Origin: Algiphilus sp022763315
GTDB lineage: Bacteria; Pseudomonadota; Gammaproteobacteria; Nevskiales; Nevskiaceae
DNA: 64,000 nt
Assembly (NCBI RefSeq): GCF_965249985.1
Contig: NZ_OZ252280.1
Strand: one strand, 5' to 3'
Shown: positions 26,233 through 35,939 of the stretch, piece after piece
Layout of the letters: the number at the start of each line of letters is the position of its first letter
Position numbering within the stretch: the stretch's first letter is position 1
Program-made: the position numbers and the translations under genes
The notes under the pieces: model-generated
Told to the model about the DNA's origin: nothing
The model's database searches: none
What the model saw: the letters and a program-made list of their open reading frames with translations, nothing else

Positions 26233-28172
26233 TATGCGCCTCCCTGCGGCCGCACGGGCTCGGCTAGCAGTGGCCCGATATCGCCCGGCGTGCCGTGCAG
26301 GCGCCAATGGATGATGACGTAGTGATACAGCGCGCGCCGCACATAGCCGCGCGTCTCGTTGAAAGGAATGTTCTCGATCCAGATATCCGCCGGCAGCGCC
26401 GCCTCCGGCAACCAGACCGGAATGCGCCCTGGCCCGGCGTTATAGGCCGGCACGACGAACAGCCAGCGTTGCTCGAAGCGCTCCAGCAACTCGTGCAGGA
26501 AATGCGCGCTCAGGCGCAGGTTGGTATCGGCGTCGAACAGGCTGTCGCGCCCGTCATAGGACAGCGACTGGCGCGCCGCGACACGCTGCGCGGTGGTCGG
26601 CATCAGCTGCGCGATACCGCGCGCGCCGGCACTGGAGACCGCGCGCGTGTCGTACAGGCTCTCGGTGCGCGCGATGCTGTGCAGCCAGACTAGGGAGATA
26701 TCGGCCTCCTTGGCCGCCCGCTCAAAGCTGTCCGCGTAGGGCAGCGGGAAGCGCAACGCGAGGTCATCCCAGCGACCGGCACGGGCCAGCCAGGCGATGG
26801 CCTGCTGGTGCCAGCCCCAGTCGTGCAGCATCAGCGCGGCCTGTTCCAGGCCATCCGCATCCAGTTCGGCAAAGGCCCAGGCCAGTTCGGCGCGGGCTCT
26901 GCGATCGTCTGCCAGCGCATACCAGGCGCGCGCGCGCTGCACCGCGGGCAGCTTGGCAAGCTGCTGCTGCGCCGCCGGCACCCTTTTCGAGGGACGCGGC
27001 TCGAGTATGGGAGCGCGCCCGGCGCGTTGCGCCGCCAGGAATCCATAGAAACTGCGCTCCTGCGCCAGCGCGGCGAAGGCCTCCTCCGCACGGGCCTTGC
27101 CGCGCGCCACGCGCATGCGTGCCCGCCAGTAGCGCCAGGTCTCGTCCTGTTGCATCGATGCCGGCATGGCGCGCAGCACGCGACGGAACTCGCGCCAGTC
27201 CTGCGCCCAGAGGGCGGCGCGCGCGTGCCACACCAGCGCTTCCTCGCTGTGTTCTTCGACTGGCGTTTCGCGGAAGAGGCGCAGCGCCAGCGGCGCCCGC
27301 GACCAGGACGCGGCGAGGGCCACGCTGCGGCGCAGCGCATGCTGCTCGCTGTCGCTCAAGCTGCGCGCTGCCAACAACCGCGCCAGAAGGTCTCCCGCTT
27401 CCTCGGGATTGCGGCGGGCATGCGCGAGCAAACCTGCCCGCAGATCGTCGAAGAAGACGGGGGCATCAGGATTCTCGATCAGGCGTTCGATGAAACGCCC
27501 GCGGCGCTGGCGCACCAGACGTGCATTGATCCAGACCCGCTGCGCGCTTTCCGGCAGCTTGTCGGTCAGAAAACGCGCCAGACCGAAGGCATTCGCATCC
27601 AGCGCCAGGCGCAGACGCTCGGTCACTGCAGCCTCGTCCATCAGGCCTTGCGCCTCCAGCCAATCAAAGGCCGCGTCACACGCACCGGGCATGCTGCGCC
27701 CGTTGCGCCACGCCGCCCAGGCGTGGCGCGCGAAGTCTTCGGTGCGGCCGAGCGCCAGGCGCGCGGTCAGCCACTGGCACAGCCGCAGGTCGGCGGTCGG
27801 ACGTTGCGGCTGGACGGCGAGCAAGCGCTCCCAGCGCTCGCGCGCCGCCAGACTGGACAGCCACTGGCGACGCAATGCCTGGGTATAGGGCGCGCGATCG
27901 TGCGCGTTCAGAAAGCCTTCGATACGCGCGTCGAGGCCAGTGTCTGGCGCCGTCGACAATGCCCGCTCCAGGCGCCGTGCCTGCAGCCAGGGATAGAGTG
28001 GATGCGCCTCGAGCTGGGCGGGGTCCTGGCCATCGTCCGTCCCCTCCGAGGCCTCGAAGGCGCGCAGAAAGGCCCGGTCGGCCGCAGAGACCTCCGCGAC
28101 CGAAGCAGGGGCGGCCTGGGCCTGGCCGGCAAGGCACAACATGGCGAGAACCAGCAGCGAACGGACCGGCAT
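26232..28172 (-). CDS. slt: Soluble lytic murein transglycosylase (Slt70-like)
   Basis: Periplasmic enzyme cleaving the MurNAc-GlcNAc bond with formation of 1,6-anhydromuramic ends. The 646 aa protein has a signal peptide (1-20, cut after AQA), a long alpha-helical superhelix (U and L domains) and a C-terminal lysozyme-like domain with the catalytic Glu504 in IARTESLYD, SSAGARGIAQLMPTTA and VPAYNAGPGRIPVW. Length matches E. coli Slt70 (645). Its stop codon overlaps the cca start. Confidence 0.95.
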   Translation of the reverse strand: MPVRSLLVLAMLCLAGQAQAAPASVAEVSAADRAFLRAFEASEGTDDGQDPAQLEAHPLYPWLQARRLERALSTAPDTGLDARIEGFLNAHDRAPYTQALRRQWLSSLAARERWERLLAVQPQRPTADLRLCQWLTARLALGRTEDFARHAWAAWRNGRSMPGACDAAFDWLEAQGLMDEAAVTERLRLALDANAFGLARFLTDKLPESAQRVWINARLVRQRRGRFIERLIENPDAPVFFDDLRAGLLAHARRNPEEAGDLLARLLAARSLSDSEQHALRRSVALAASWSRAPLALRLFRETPVEEHSEEALVWHARAALWAQDWREFRRVLRAMPASMQQDETWRYWRARMRVARGKARAEEAFAALAQERSFYGFLAAQRAGRAPILEPRPSKRVPAAQQQLAKLPAVQRARAWYALADDRRARAELAWAFAELDADGLEQAALMLHDWGWHQQAIAWLARAGRWDDLALRFPLPYADSFERAAKEADISLVWLHSIARTESLYDTRAVSSAGARGIAQLMPTTAQRVAARQSLSYDGRDSLFDADTNLRLSAHFLHELLERFEQRWLFVVPAYNAGPGRIPVWLPEAALPADIWIENIPFNETRGYVRRALYHYVIIHWRLHGTPGDIGPLLAEPVRPQGGA

Positions 28173-28234
28173 GGCTCGGGCAGTCTAGGATGTGCCCCCA
28201 TTCTAGGCCTGAGACACGAGCGCGCACGGCATCC

Positions 28235-29029
28235 ATGGAATTCCTGCCCTACTTCATTGCCACCGGCATCCTTTCCGGCCTGCTTGCCGGTCTCTTCGGC
28301 GTGGGCGGCGGGCTGACCACCGTGCCCATTCTCGCCCTCATCCTGAGCGCCCAGGGCTTTCCGGAGGCCCACGTCATGCAGGTGGCCATCGGCACCTCGC
28401 TCGCGGTGATCGCGCTGACGGCGCTGTCATCGGCGCGCGCCCATCATGGACACCGCGCGGTCGCCTGGAAGACCGTAGGCGCGCTGGTGCCCGGCCTGGT
28501 ACTCGGCGCCCTGCTCGGCGCCTGGACTGCCCACGGCCTGTCGACCGTCGTGCTGGCCCGTATCGTCGGTGTAGGCGCGCTGGCAGTGGCACTCAAGATG
28601 CTGCTGCAGGCCGATCCGCGCGTCCGTTATCAAGCGCCGGGACGCGGTCTGCTGACCGCCGCGGGCACCGGCATCGGCTGGGCTTCGGCGCTGATCGGCA
28701 TTGGCGGCGGATCGCTCACCGTGCCCTTCCTGCGCCTATGCGGCTATGAAATGCGCCAAGCCGTGGGAACCTCTGCCGCGGCCGGTATCCCCATCGCCTG
28801 GGCCGGCGCCGCCGGCTTCATCTGGACGGGTTGGCAGGTGCAGGGCCTGCCTGCGGGTCAGCTGGGCTATATCTCGCTGCCCGGCTTTGCCGCCGTGGCC
28901 GCGGCCTCGGTGTTGATGGCGCCGGTCGGCGCCCGTCTGGCGCACCGATTGCCGCAGATCTGGCTGCAGCGCGCCTTTGCCGCATTGCTCATTGTAATCG
29001 GCTGCACGATGCTGCTGGGCATCCGCTGA
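28235..29029 (+). CDS. TauE/SafE family membrane transporter
   Basis: 264 aa inner-membrane protein with about eight helices and the duplicated TauE signature: GLLAGLFGVGGGLTTVPILA at the N-terminus and IGWASALIGIGGGSLTVPFL in the second half. Members move sulfite, sulfonate-derived anions or other organic acids. It lies on the plus strand 103 bases before ATP sulfurylase, which makes a sulfur oxyanion the most likely substrate, but that is inference. Start ATG 28235; slt starts divergently 62 bases away. Confidence 0.88.
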   Translation: MEFLPYFIATGILSGLLAGLFGVGGGLTTVPILALILSAQGFPEAHVMQVAIGTSLAVIALTALSSARAHHGHRAVAWKTVGALVPGLVLGALLGAWTAHGLSTVVLARIVGVGALAVALKMLLQADPRVRYQAPGRGLLTAAGTGIGWASALIGIGGGSLTVPFLRLCGYEMRQAVGTSAAAGIPIAWAGAAGFIWTGWQVQGLPAGQLGYISLPGFAAVAAASVLMAPVGARLAHRLPQIWLQRAFAALLIVIGCTMLLGIR

Positions 29030-29132
29030 TTGGCGTCCCGCCCGGTCTGCAACCATTCGGAAACCGCCGAGACCTGCCAGACGCGTAAAATGCCGTCTTC
29101 GTCGCTCATCCCACCACGGAGTTCATAGCCTC

Positions 29133-30350
29133 ATGTCCGGTCTGGTCACACCCCACGGCAGTGATGCACTGAAGCCCCTGCTGCTCGAAGGCGAGGCACG
29201 CGATGCCGAAGCCCAACGCGCGCAGAGCCTGCCCCGCGTCACCATCAGCTCGCGCGAAGCGGGCGACCTGTTCATGCTCGGTATTGGCGGCTTCACGCCG
29301 CTCGAGGGCTTCATGGGCCATGACGACTGGCGCGGCGTCTGCGACGACATGCGCCTCGCCTCGGGCCTGTTCTGGCCGATCCCGATCACGCTGTCGACCG
29401 ACGAGGCCACCGCCGACACGATCGGCGAAGGCAGCGATGTCGCGCTCTACGACGCCGAGCGGGACGAGATCCTGGCGACGATGACGGTCAACGAGAAGTA
29501 CCGCATCGACAAGGCGCACGAGTGCGAGCAGGTCTTCCGCACCGCAGATGAGGAGCATCCCGGCGTCAAGATGGTGATGGCGCAGGGCGCGGTCAATCTG
29601 GGCGGTCCGGTACGCGTCCTGTCGCAGGGCGGCTTCCCGGAGAAGTATCCGGGCCTGTACATGACGCCGGCGCAGACGCGCGCCGCCTTCGAAGAACGCG
29701 GCTGGAAGACAGTGGCCGCTTTCCAGACGCGCAACCCGATGCACCGCAGCCACGAATACCTCGTGCGCATTGCCATCGAAGTCTGCGACGGCGTGTTGAT
29801 CCACTCGCTGCTCGGCAAACTGAAGCCTGGCGACATCCCGGCGGAAGTCCGCACCAAGGCCATCTCGGCGCTGATCGACAACTACCTGCGCCCCGAGACC
29901 ATCATCCAGTCCGGCTATCCGCTCGACATGCGCTATGCCGGCCCACGCGAGGCGCTGCTGCACGCCGTCTTCCGCCAGAACTACGGCTGCAGCCACCTCA
30001 TCGTGGGGCGTGACCACGCCGGCGTCGGCGACTACTACGGGCCCTTCGACGCCCATCACATCTTTGACGAGATTCCCGAGGGCGCCATCCAGACCAGGCC
30101 GCTGAAGCTGGACTGGACCTTCTGGAGCCACAAGGTGGGCGGCATGGCTTCGCTGCGCACCTGCCCCGGTTCGGATGAGGACCGCGTCCTGCTGTCGGGC
30201 AGCAAGCTGCGCAAGCTGCTGTCGGAGAATCAGCACGTGCCGGACGAATTCTCGCGTCCCGAGGTGCTGGAAATCCTGCGCCGCTACTACCAGGGCCTGG
30301 AAGATCACGAACGCGTGGAAGTCAAGGTGACCGGACACTCGGCACGATGA
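29133..30350 (+). CDS. sat: ATP sulfurylase (homo-oligomeric Sat type)
   Basis: Interconverts ATP plus sulfate and adenosine phosphosulfate plus pyrophosphate. The 405 aa protein is the Sat/PUA-N type, not CysDN: FMLGIGGFTPLEGFM near residue 50, the active-site QTRNPMH motif at about residue 198, and the IVGRDHAGVGDYYG motif. No aprAB, cysC or cysH is in view, so assimilatory use versus a sulfur-oxidation role in the ATP-yielding direction cannot be told. The two downstream genes overlap in ATGA/GTGA fashion, so they form one operon. Confidence 0.95.
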   Translation: MSGLVTPHGSDALKPLLLEGEARDAEAQRAQSLPRVTISSREAGDLFMLGIGGFTPLEGFMGHDDWRGVCDDMRLASGLFWPIPITLSTDEATADTIGEGSDVALYDAERDEILATMTVNEKYRIDKAHECEQVFRTADEEHPGVKMVMAQGAVNLGGPVRVLSQGGFPEKYPGLYMTPAQTRAAFEERGWKTVAAFQTRNPMHRSHEYLVRIAIEVCDGVLIHSLLGKLKPGDIPAEVRTKAISALIDNYLRPETIIQSGYPLDMRYAGPREALLHAVFRQNYGCSHLIVGRDHAGVGDYYGPFDAHHIFDEIPEGAIQTRPLKLDWTFWSHKVGGMASLRTCPGSDEDRVLLSGSKLRKLLSENQHVPDEFSRPEVLEILRRYYQGLEDHERVEVKVTGHSAR

Positions 30351-30853
30351 CCGAAGCCCGTCCGTCGGCCGCGTCGCGCGTCGACAATCAGGTCTACATG
30401 GTGTTTCCCAACGACCTGAACGCCAACGACACGGTCTTCGGCGGCATGATCATGGCGCAGATGGACCGCACCTGCGCCGTGGTCGCCGACCGGCACGCGG
30501 GCAGCATCTGTGTCACCGCCAGCGTCGACGCCGTGCATTTCATGGCGCCGGCGCGGCGCGGCGACGTGCTTGTGTTCCACGCCGCCGTGAACCGCGCCTG
30601 GACGACGTCCATGGAAGTGGGCTGCAAGGTGGAGGCCGAGACCGTGGGCGGCGGCCCCCGCCGGCATATTCTGTCGGCCTACCTCACCTTCGTCGCCCTG
30701 GATGCGGCGGGCAAGCCGCAGCCGGTGCCTGCGCTGACCACGGAGACCGAGGCCGAGCAACAACGCTACCGGGAAGCTCAGCTGCGGCGCGATCTGCGCC
30801 TGCAACACGCCCATGATTTGCGCGCGCTTCGCGCCAGGGGGAAAAACGCGTGA
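30347..30853 (+). CDS. Acyl-CoA thioesterase, hotdog fold
   Basis: 168 aa hotdog-domain protein of the YciA/cytosolic acyl-CoA hydrolase type: PNDLNANDTVFGGMIMAQMD carries the conserved N-D-x-x-x-GG signature with the catalytic Asn/Asp region, followed by TASVDAVHFMAPARRGDVLV. Hydrolyses acyl-CoA to acid and CoA; chain-length preference unknown. Starts inside the sat stop codon (4-base overlap) and shares a 4-base overlap with the next gene. A charged C-terminal tail (RYREAQLRRDLRLQHAHDLR) is extra to the domain. Confidence 0.88.
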   Translation: MTEARPSAASRVDNQVYMVFPNDLNANDTVFGGMIMAQMDRTCAVVADRHAGSICVTASVDAVHFMAPARRGDVLVFHAAVNRAWTTSMEVGCKVEAETVGGGPRRHILSAYLTFVALDAAGKPQPVPALTTETEAEQQRYREAQLRRDLRLQHAHDLRALRARGKNA

Positions 30854-31251
30854 GTGGCATTGGCATCGATGGCGTCCGGCAGATCGCCGTGACCGTCTCC
30901 GACCTGGATCGCGCCGTCCATTTCTACGCCGACGTGCTCGGCATGGACCTGCGCTTCCGCAACGAAAAACTGGCCTTCTTCGACTGCGGCACCACCCGTC
31001 TGCTGCTTGCCCTCAAGGGGCAGGACGACGCCGACGGCATCGTGTTGTATTTCGAGGTCGCGGACATCTTCACCGCCGTCGATACGCTGCGCGACAGCGG
31101 CATCGCCATCGAGAAGGAACCGGCCTGCCTGGCGCGAATGGCCGGCCGCGCCATGTGGGTCAGCTTCTTTCGCGACAGCGAGGGCGCACTGGCGGCGTTG
31201 ATCGCCGAACACGCCGACGACGGGGGAACGGACACGCCGGACGCGGCCTGA
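30850..31251 (+). CDS. VOC (glyoxalase/bleomycin resistance/dioxygenase) superfamily protein
   Basis: 133 aa, GTG start overlapping the thioesterase stop (GTGA). One or two beta-alpha-beta-beta-beta units of the vicinal oxygen chelate fold: VRQIAVTVSDLDRAVHFYAD at the start and the GRAMWVSFFRDSEGALAALI end with the metal-ligand Glu region. The first His ligand usual in HVxxSD is missing (QIAVTV), so metal binding may be altered. Substrate unknown; its place in the sat operon does not define it. Confidence 0.8.
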   Translation: MSGIGIDGVRQIAVTVSDLDRAVHFYADVLGMDLRFRNEKLAFFDCGTTRLLLALKGQDDADGIVLYFEVADIFTAVDTLRDSGIAIEKEPACLARMAGRAMWVSFFRDSEGALAALIAEHADDGGTDTPDAA

Positions 31252-31265
31252 GCGCGCCCCGCGAC

Positions 31266-32216
31266 TCAGGGGCAGTCGGCATACCGCATGACGCCGTCGA
31301 GCAGGGCGCGCAGCGTCCCCGGCTCAGTGGCGGAATGCCCGGCATCGGGGATGATCTGCAGCTCCGACGCCGGCCAGGCGCGGGACAGTTCCCAGGCCGA
31401 GCGCGCCGGACACACCACATCGTAGCGGCCCTGCACGATCAGACCGGGGATGTGCGCGATGCGCTGCGTGTTGCGCAGGATCCAGTCGGGCTGCTCGAAG
31501 AAGCCGCCGTTGACGAAGTAATGGCATTCGATGCGGGCGAAGGCTTCGGCAAAACGCACGTCGCCGAAGGCCGCCTCCGCTTCGGGTGAATTGCGCAGAT
31601 TGCTGGTCGCGCCTTCCCAACGGCTCCAGGCAATGGCGGCGGCACGGCGTTGTGCGAGATCGTCGCCGGTCAGACGCCGGTGGTAGGCATGCAGCAGGTC
31701 ATCGCGCTCCGCCTCTGGGATCGGCGCGAGGAAGCGCTCCCAGGCATCGGGATAGATCCAGCTGCAGCCGCGCTGGTAGAACCAGGCGATTTCTTCCGGT
31801 CGGAGCAGAAAGATCCCGCGCAGAATCAGGCTCTTGACACGCTCCGGGTGGCTGATGGCATAGCTCAGCGCCAGCGTCGAGCCCCAGGAGCCGCCAAAGA
31901 CCATCCAGCGATCAATGCCGAAATAGTCGCGGATGCGCTCGATGTCCGCGATCAGATCCCAGGTGGTGTTCTCGCGCAACTCGGCGTGCGGCGTGGATCG
32001 GCCACAGCCACGCTGATCGAACAGGATGATCCGGAAGCGGTGCGGGTCGAAGAACTGACGATGGAAGGGCTGGCAGCCACCCCCAGGCCCGCCGTGCAGG
32101 AACAGCACCGGCAGCCCCTCCGGATTGCCTGCTTCCTCGACATAGATTTCGTGCAGCGTGGACACGCGCAGATGCGTTGTATGGCGCACCGGCACGGGCG
32201 GATAGAGACCATCCAT
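31266..32216 (-). CDS. pip: Prolyl aminopeptidase (proline iminopeptidase)
   Basis: Removes N-terminal proline from peptides; alpha/beta-hydrolase, peptidase family S33. The 316 aa protein has the oxyanion HGGPGGG loop, DQRGCGRSTPHAE, the nucleophile elbow VFGGSWGSTLALSYA with catalytic Ser, PAYRR-like cap (HAYHRRLTGDD), GRYDVVCP for the catalytic Asp and DAGHSATEPG for the His. ATG at 32216; an in-frame TTG lies one codon upstream. Convergent with the VOC gene, 14 bases apart. Confidence 0.95.
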   Translation of the reverse strand: MDGLYPPVPVRHTTHLRVSTLHEIYVEEAGNPEGLPVLFLHGGPGGGCQPFHRQFFDPHRFRIILFDQRGCGRSTPHAELRENTTWDLIADIERIRDYFGIDRWMVFGGSWGSTLALSYAISHPERVKSLILRGIFLLRPEEIAWFYQRGCSWIYPDAWERFLAPIPEAERDDLLHAYHRRLTGDDLAQRRAAAIAWSRWEGATSNLRNSPEAEAAFGDVRFAEAFARIECHYFVNGGFFEQPDWILRNTQRIAHIPGLIVQGRYDVVCPARSAWELSRAWPASELQIIPDAGHSATEPGTLRALLDGVMRYADCP

Positions 32217-32367
32217 CAAACAGCGGGCCGAAAAAATATGCGCATAGCTTAGCGACTTCCGACCGGGGAACGCGTTCTACCGAATAATGGTGGTGCAGCG
32301 TTGATACCGACTCGCTAGCATGACGCTTTGGTTGCGTGTCCCCTCCACCCCCGCCACGACTGCAGAA

Positions 32368-34404
32368 ATGGCCCACTCCGCCCGCCTGTCGATCGCCATG
32401 CTGTGCCTGCTCGCGCTGGCGCCGGTCAGTCAAGCTGACCAGCGGCCCACGATTGATGCGTCGCTGCTCGAACGCCCGCCCATCCTGCAACCCGCGATCA
32501 GCTTCTGGCGCCACGTCTTCGGCAAGTACTCGCAGCACCAGGTGGTGATCCACGCCCGCGACTATCCCAACAAGATCTTCACGGTGCTGGATTACCGCGA
32601 CGAGGTGGCCCGCGGCGTGGATGCGGCCACCATCGCCGCCACGCGTCGGCGGGAGACCGAGCGCACCATCGCACGCATCGACGCCCTGCTCGGCGAGATT
32701 GCCGCCGCCAACGGGCGCCATGCGGGATTGAGTGACGACGCCAAAGCCATCGTCGAACTCTTCGCCGATCTCGACGACCCCGACATCTATTCCAAGGTGC
32801 AGGGTCGGGTACGGGCCCAGCAGGGCGTGCAGGAGCGCACCCGCGAAGGACTGGAGCGCGCCGGTCGCTATTTGCCGTACATGGAGGCGGTTTTCGCCGA
32901 GCGCGACCTGCCGCCGGTGCTGACCCGCCTGCCCCTGGTGGAATCCTCCTTCGACACCCGCGCCTACTCCAAGGTCGGTGCCGCCGGCGTCTGGCAGTTC
33001 ATTCCATCGTCGGCGCGGCGCTACATGCGCCTCGATTACCTGCTCGACGACCGCCGTGACCCATGGAACAGCACGCGCGCCGCCGCCGCCCACCTCAGCG
33101 ACGACTACGCCCTGCTGCAGGATTGGCCGCTGGCCATCACCGCCTACAATTTCGGACGCAGCGGCGTGAAGCGCGCGCTGGAGGCGGTCAACGGCGATTC
33201 ATTGGCCGACCTGATCCGCGACTACGAACATCCGCGCTTCGGCTTTGCCTCGCGCAATTTCTACGCCTCCTTCGTCGCCGCCGTGGATGTGGAACAGGCG
33301 CGCGAGCGCTGGTTCGACATCCCGTTGCGACCGGCCGAGCCGGCACGTTTCGATGAAGTGGAAACGAAGCATTACGTGGCGTGGTCCACGCTGCAGCGGC
33401 TGTCTGGCTGGAACCGGGAAGACTTCCGCACGCACAATCCTGCCTACGGCGCATTGGTGCGCGAGGGACAGTTGTTGGTCCCACCCAACCACCGCATTCG
33501 CGTCGCGCCGGGCCATGGAGCGGCCTTCGCGCGCGCCTATCTGGCGCTGAACGACGGTGAATTGCACGCACGCCAGCGCGAGGCCTTCATCACGCACCGC
33601 ATCCGTCGCGGCGAAACGCTGTCCGAGATCGCACGCCGTCATGGCACTTCGGCATCGCGTCTGCAGCAGCTCAACGGTCTGCGCAGCGCGCACCACGTGC
33701 GCATCGGCCAAAGCCTGCGCATTCCCGCGCCGAGCAGCCGCAACACCACCAGCGTGGCGCGCGCTGCCAACGCCGCCGAGCGTCCTCGCCACCATCAGGT
33801 CGGCAGCGGCGAAACCCTTTCCCAGATCGCCGCGCGCTATGGCACCACGACCACCGAGCTGGCCGCCCTCAACGGCATCCGCAATCCGCGCGGATTGCGC
33901 GCGGGTCAGCGGCTGCGCCTGCCGGCGAGCGGTGCCAGCGCGCGCGCCGCCACTCCGCTCGACGCACATCGCGTCAGCGATGGCGAAACGCTGTCCCAGA
34001 TTGCGCTGCGCTACGAGACCTCGACCGATGCATTGCGGGCGCTCAACGGCATCGATGATGCCGACCGCTTGCGGATTGGCCAGCGCCTGCGTGTGCCGGC
34101 CACCGGCACTACGCATGTGGTGGCGCCCGGCGAGACCTTGTCCGGCATCGCCGACCGCTATCGGCGACCGCTGCGCGCTCTGCTCGCCGCCAACCGGCTG
34201 CAAGACCCGCACGCCTTGCGCGCAGGGCAGACCTTGACCATCCCTGGCGTCAATGGTCCTCAGCGCCACCGCGTATCCCCCGGAGAGACCCTCTGGGATA
34301 TCGCCCGCTTACACGATCTGCCGCTGGCGCGCATCGTGGCGCACAATGCGCTGGAGGATGCGGACAGCATCCGACCGGGCCAACTGCTGGAAATCCCGAA
34401 TTGA
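32368..34404 (+). CDS. mltD: Membrane-bound lytic transglycosylase D-like enzyme with five LysM domains
   Basis: Periplasmic peptidoglycan-cleaving enzyme. With the ATG at 32368 it is 678 aa with a clean signal peptide (cut after SQA); an ATG at 32320 would add 16 residues in front of it. A family-1D SLT domain (about 140-290) carries Glu192 in LPLVESSFDTRAYS and GAAGVWQFIPSSARRY. Then come a linker and five LysM repeats, each with a GETL-x2-IA core, beginning near bases 33601, 33802, 33976, 34120 and 34276. E. coli MltD has two LysM repeats, so this one is extended. No lipobox is seen, so it may be soluble despite the family name. Confidence 0.93.
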   Translation: MAHSARLSIAMLCLLALAPVSQADQRPTIDASLLERPPILQPAISFWRHVFGKYSQHQVVIHARDYPNKIFTVLDYRDEVARGVDAATIAATRRRETERTIARIDALLGEIAAANGRHAGLSDDAKAIVELFADLDDPDIYSKVQGRVRAQQGVQERTREGLERAGRYLPYMEAVFAERDLPPVLTRLPLVESSFDTRAYSKVGAAGVWQFIPSSARRYMRLDYLLDDRRDPWNSTRAAAAHLSDDYALLQDWPLAITAYNFGRSGVKRALEAVNGDSLADLIRDYEHPRFGFASRNFYASFVAAVDVEQARERWFDIPLRPAEPARFDEVETKHYVAWSTLQRLSGWNREDFRTHNPAYGALVREGQLLVPPNHRIRVAPGHGAAFARAYLALNDGELHARQREAFITHRIRRGETLSEIARRHGTSASRLQQLNGLRSAHHVRIGQSLRIPAPSSRNTTSVARAANAAERPRHHQVGSGETLSQIAARYGTTTTELAALNGIRNPRGLRAGQRLRLPASGASARAATPLDAHRVSDGETLSQIALRYETSTDALRALNGIDDADRLRIGQRLRVPATGTTHVVAPGETLSGIADRYRRPLRALLAANRLQDPHALRAGQTLTIPGVNGPQRHRVSPGETLWDIARLHDLPLARIVAHNALEDADSIRPGQLLEIPN

Positions 34405-34469
34405 GCCGCGCGGCTGCCTTAACGGTGGCCGCGCTACACTGAACGACGAACTGACGCGGAGGCTTGCGC

Positions 34470-35939
34470 ATGGGCGACAAGCGACTGAAAACGCGACTCC
34501 GTGACCTGGAGCATGCAAGCGACTACGGCAGCTGGCGCGAAATCGCCGAGGAGCTGGACCGGCTCGAGGGCGTGGACCAATGGCGCGCCGACGACACCTC
34601 CGACGACTACGACTACTTGCTGATCAAGGAGCGCCTGGCCGAAATGCAGGCCCTGCGTTCGGCCGGCGACGTGCGCCGCCTTGCCTTCGCCTTGCACGAG
34701 GGGCTGCACGGGAACATCGGCAACATCGCCAATCCGGCGCTGCACCAGGTCGCGCGCTGCGGCACCAAGCACCTCATCGAAAGCTATGTGCACGAGGTGT
34801 CTCGCTGCATCGACTACATCTCGGCCGGCGACTTTCCGGACTTCCCGCCTGCCGAGAAGGTGCTGTTCTTCAAGCGCGTCGGCACGGTCTTCGGTCGCTC
34901 CGCGCTGATGCTCTCTGGCGGCGCCTCGCTGGGCATGTTTCATCTCGGCGTGGTCAAGGCCCTGTTCGAACGCGGCCTGCTGCCGCGCGTACTGTCGGGC
35001 AGTTCCGCAGGGTCGATTATCGCCAGCATGGTCTGCGTGCGCACGGACGAGCAGCTTCCACAGCTGTTCGAGCGCGACAGCCTGAATCTGGAAGCTTTTC
35101 AGCGCGTTTCACTGCGCGGGGTGCTGCGCAACGGCAGCGTCATGGAAGGCGGCGCGCTGCAATCCTGCCTACAACGCAATATCGGCGACGCCACCTTCGA
35201 GCAGGCCTTTGAATCCACGCGTCGCATGCTCGGCATCACCGTATCGCCGGCGGAAATCAATCAGCAAGGACGCCTGCTCAACTATCTGACCGCACCGCAC
35301 GTGCTGATCAACAGTGCCTCACTGGCGAGCTGTGCCATTCCCGGTGTCTTCCCGTCGGTCATGCTGCAGGCGCGCGACTTCAACGGTGACATCGAGCCCT
35401 ACATGCCCTCCAAGCGCTGGGTGGACGGTACGCTCAGCTCGGATCTGCCCATGCTGCGGCTGGCGCGGCTGCACAATGTCAACCACTACATCGTCAGCCA
35501 GACCAACCCGCACGTGGTGCCTTTCCTGCACGACCGACAACAGGAACGCGGCATCGGCCCCTGGGTCCGTGAGCTGGTCGGCTCCAGCGGCAAGAATGCG
35601 CTGAAGGTCACGCGCAAGCACTTCGCCACCGGCAGCGCCGTGCTGGCGCAAGCCTATGGCGTGGTTCGGCAGCGCTATTCAGGCGATGTCACGCTCTATC
35701 CCAAGCACTCGCCACGTCAGTTGATGCGCATGCTGGCCAACCCCACCGCGGATGAGATCGACGCCTATATCCGCGAGGGGGAGCGCAATACCTGGCCCAA
35801 GATCGCCCGCATCGATACCCAGACGCGCATCTCGCGGGCGCTGGAGAACGCGACCGCGCGCCTCAAGACCCATACCCCGGCCCATACCAGCCGGGCACGG
35901 CCGCTGCGCGCCGTCACCGACCAACTCAGGCGGCGATGA
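34470..35939 (+). CDS. Patatin-like phospholipase with N-terminal DUF3336 domain
   Basis: 489 aa predicted acyl hydrolase. The N-terminal 130 residues (YGSWREIAEELDRLEGVDQW) match the DUF3336 layout found in eukaryotic triacylglycerol lipases (yeast Tgl3-5, plant SDP1); the patatin domain has the oxyanion GGASLGMFHLGVVKAL, the nucleophile GSSAG with Ser179, and the catalytic Asp in WVDGTLSSDLP. It therefore likely hydrolyses neutral or phospholipids. GGAGG lies seven bases before the ATG at 34470. Stop overlaps the next start as ATGA, so both genes form an operon. Confidence 0.9.
   Translation: MGDKRLKTRLRDLEHASDYGSWREIAEELDRLEGVDQWRADDTSDDYDYLLIKERLAEMQALRSAGDVRRLAFALHEGLHGNIGNIANPALHQVARCGTKHLIESYVHEVSRCIDYISAGDFPDFPPAEKVLFFKRVGTVFGRSALMLSGGASLGMFHLGVVKALFERGLLPRVLSGSSAGSIIASMVCVRTDEQLPQLFERDSLNLEAFQRVSLRGVLRNGSVMEGGALQSCLQRNIGDATFEQAFESTRRMLGITVSPAEINQQGRLLNYLTAPHVLINSASLASCAIPGVFPSVMLQARDFNGDIEPYMPSKRWVDGTLSSDLPMLRLARLHNVNHYIVSQTNPHVVPFLHDRQQERGIGPWVRELVGSSGKNALKVTRKHFATGSAVLAQAYGVVRQRYSGDVTLYPKHSPRQLMRMLANPTADEIDAYIREGERNTWPKIARIDTQTRISRALENATARLKTHTPAHTSRARPLRAVTDQLRRR

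Noticed and set aside
34464..34470. TTG start for the DUF3336 patatin
   Set aside because: GGAGG lies seven bases before the ATG at 34470, the better start.
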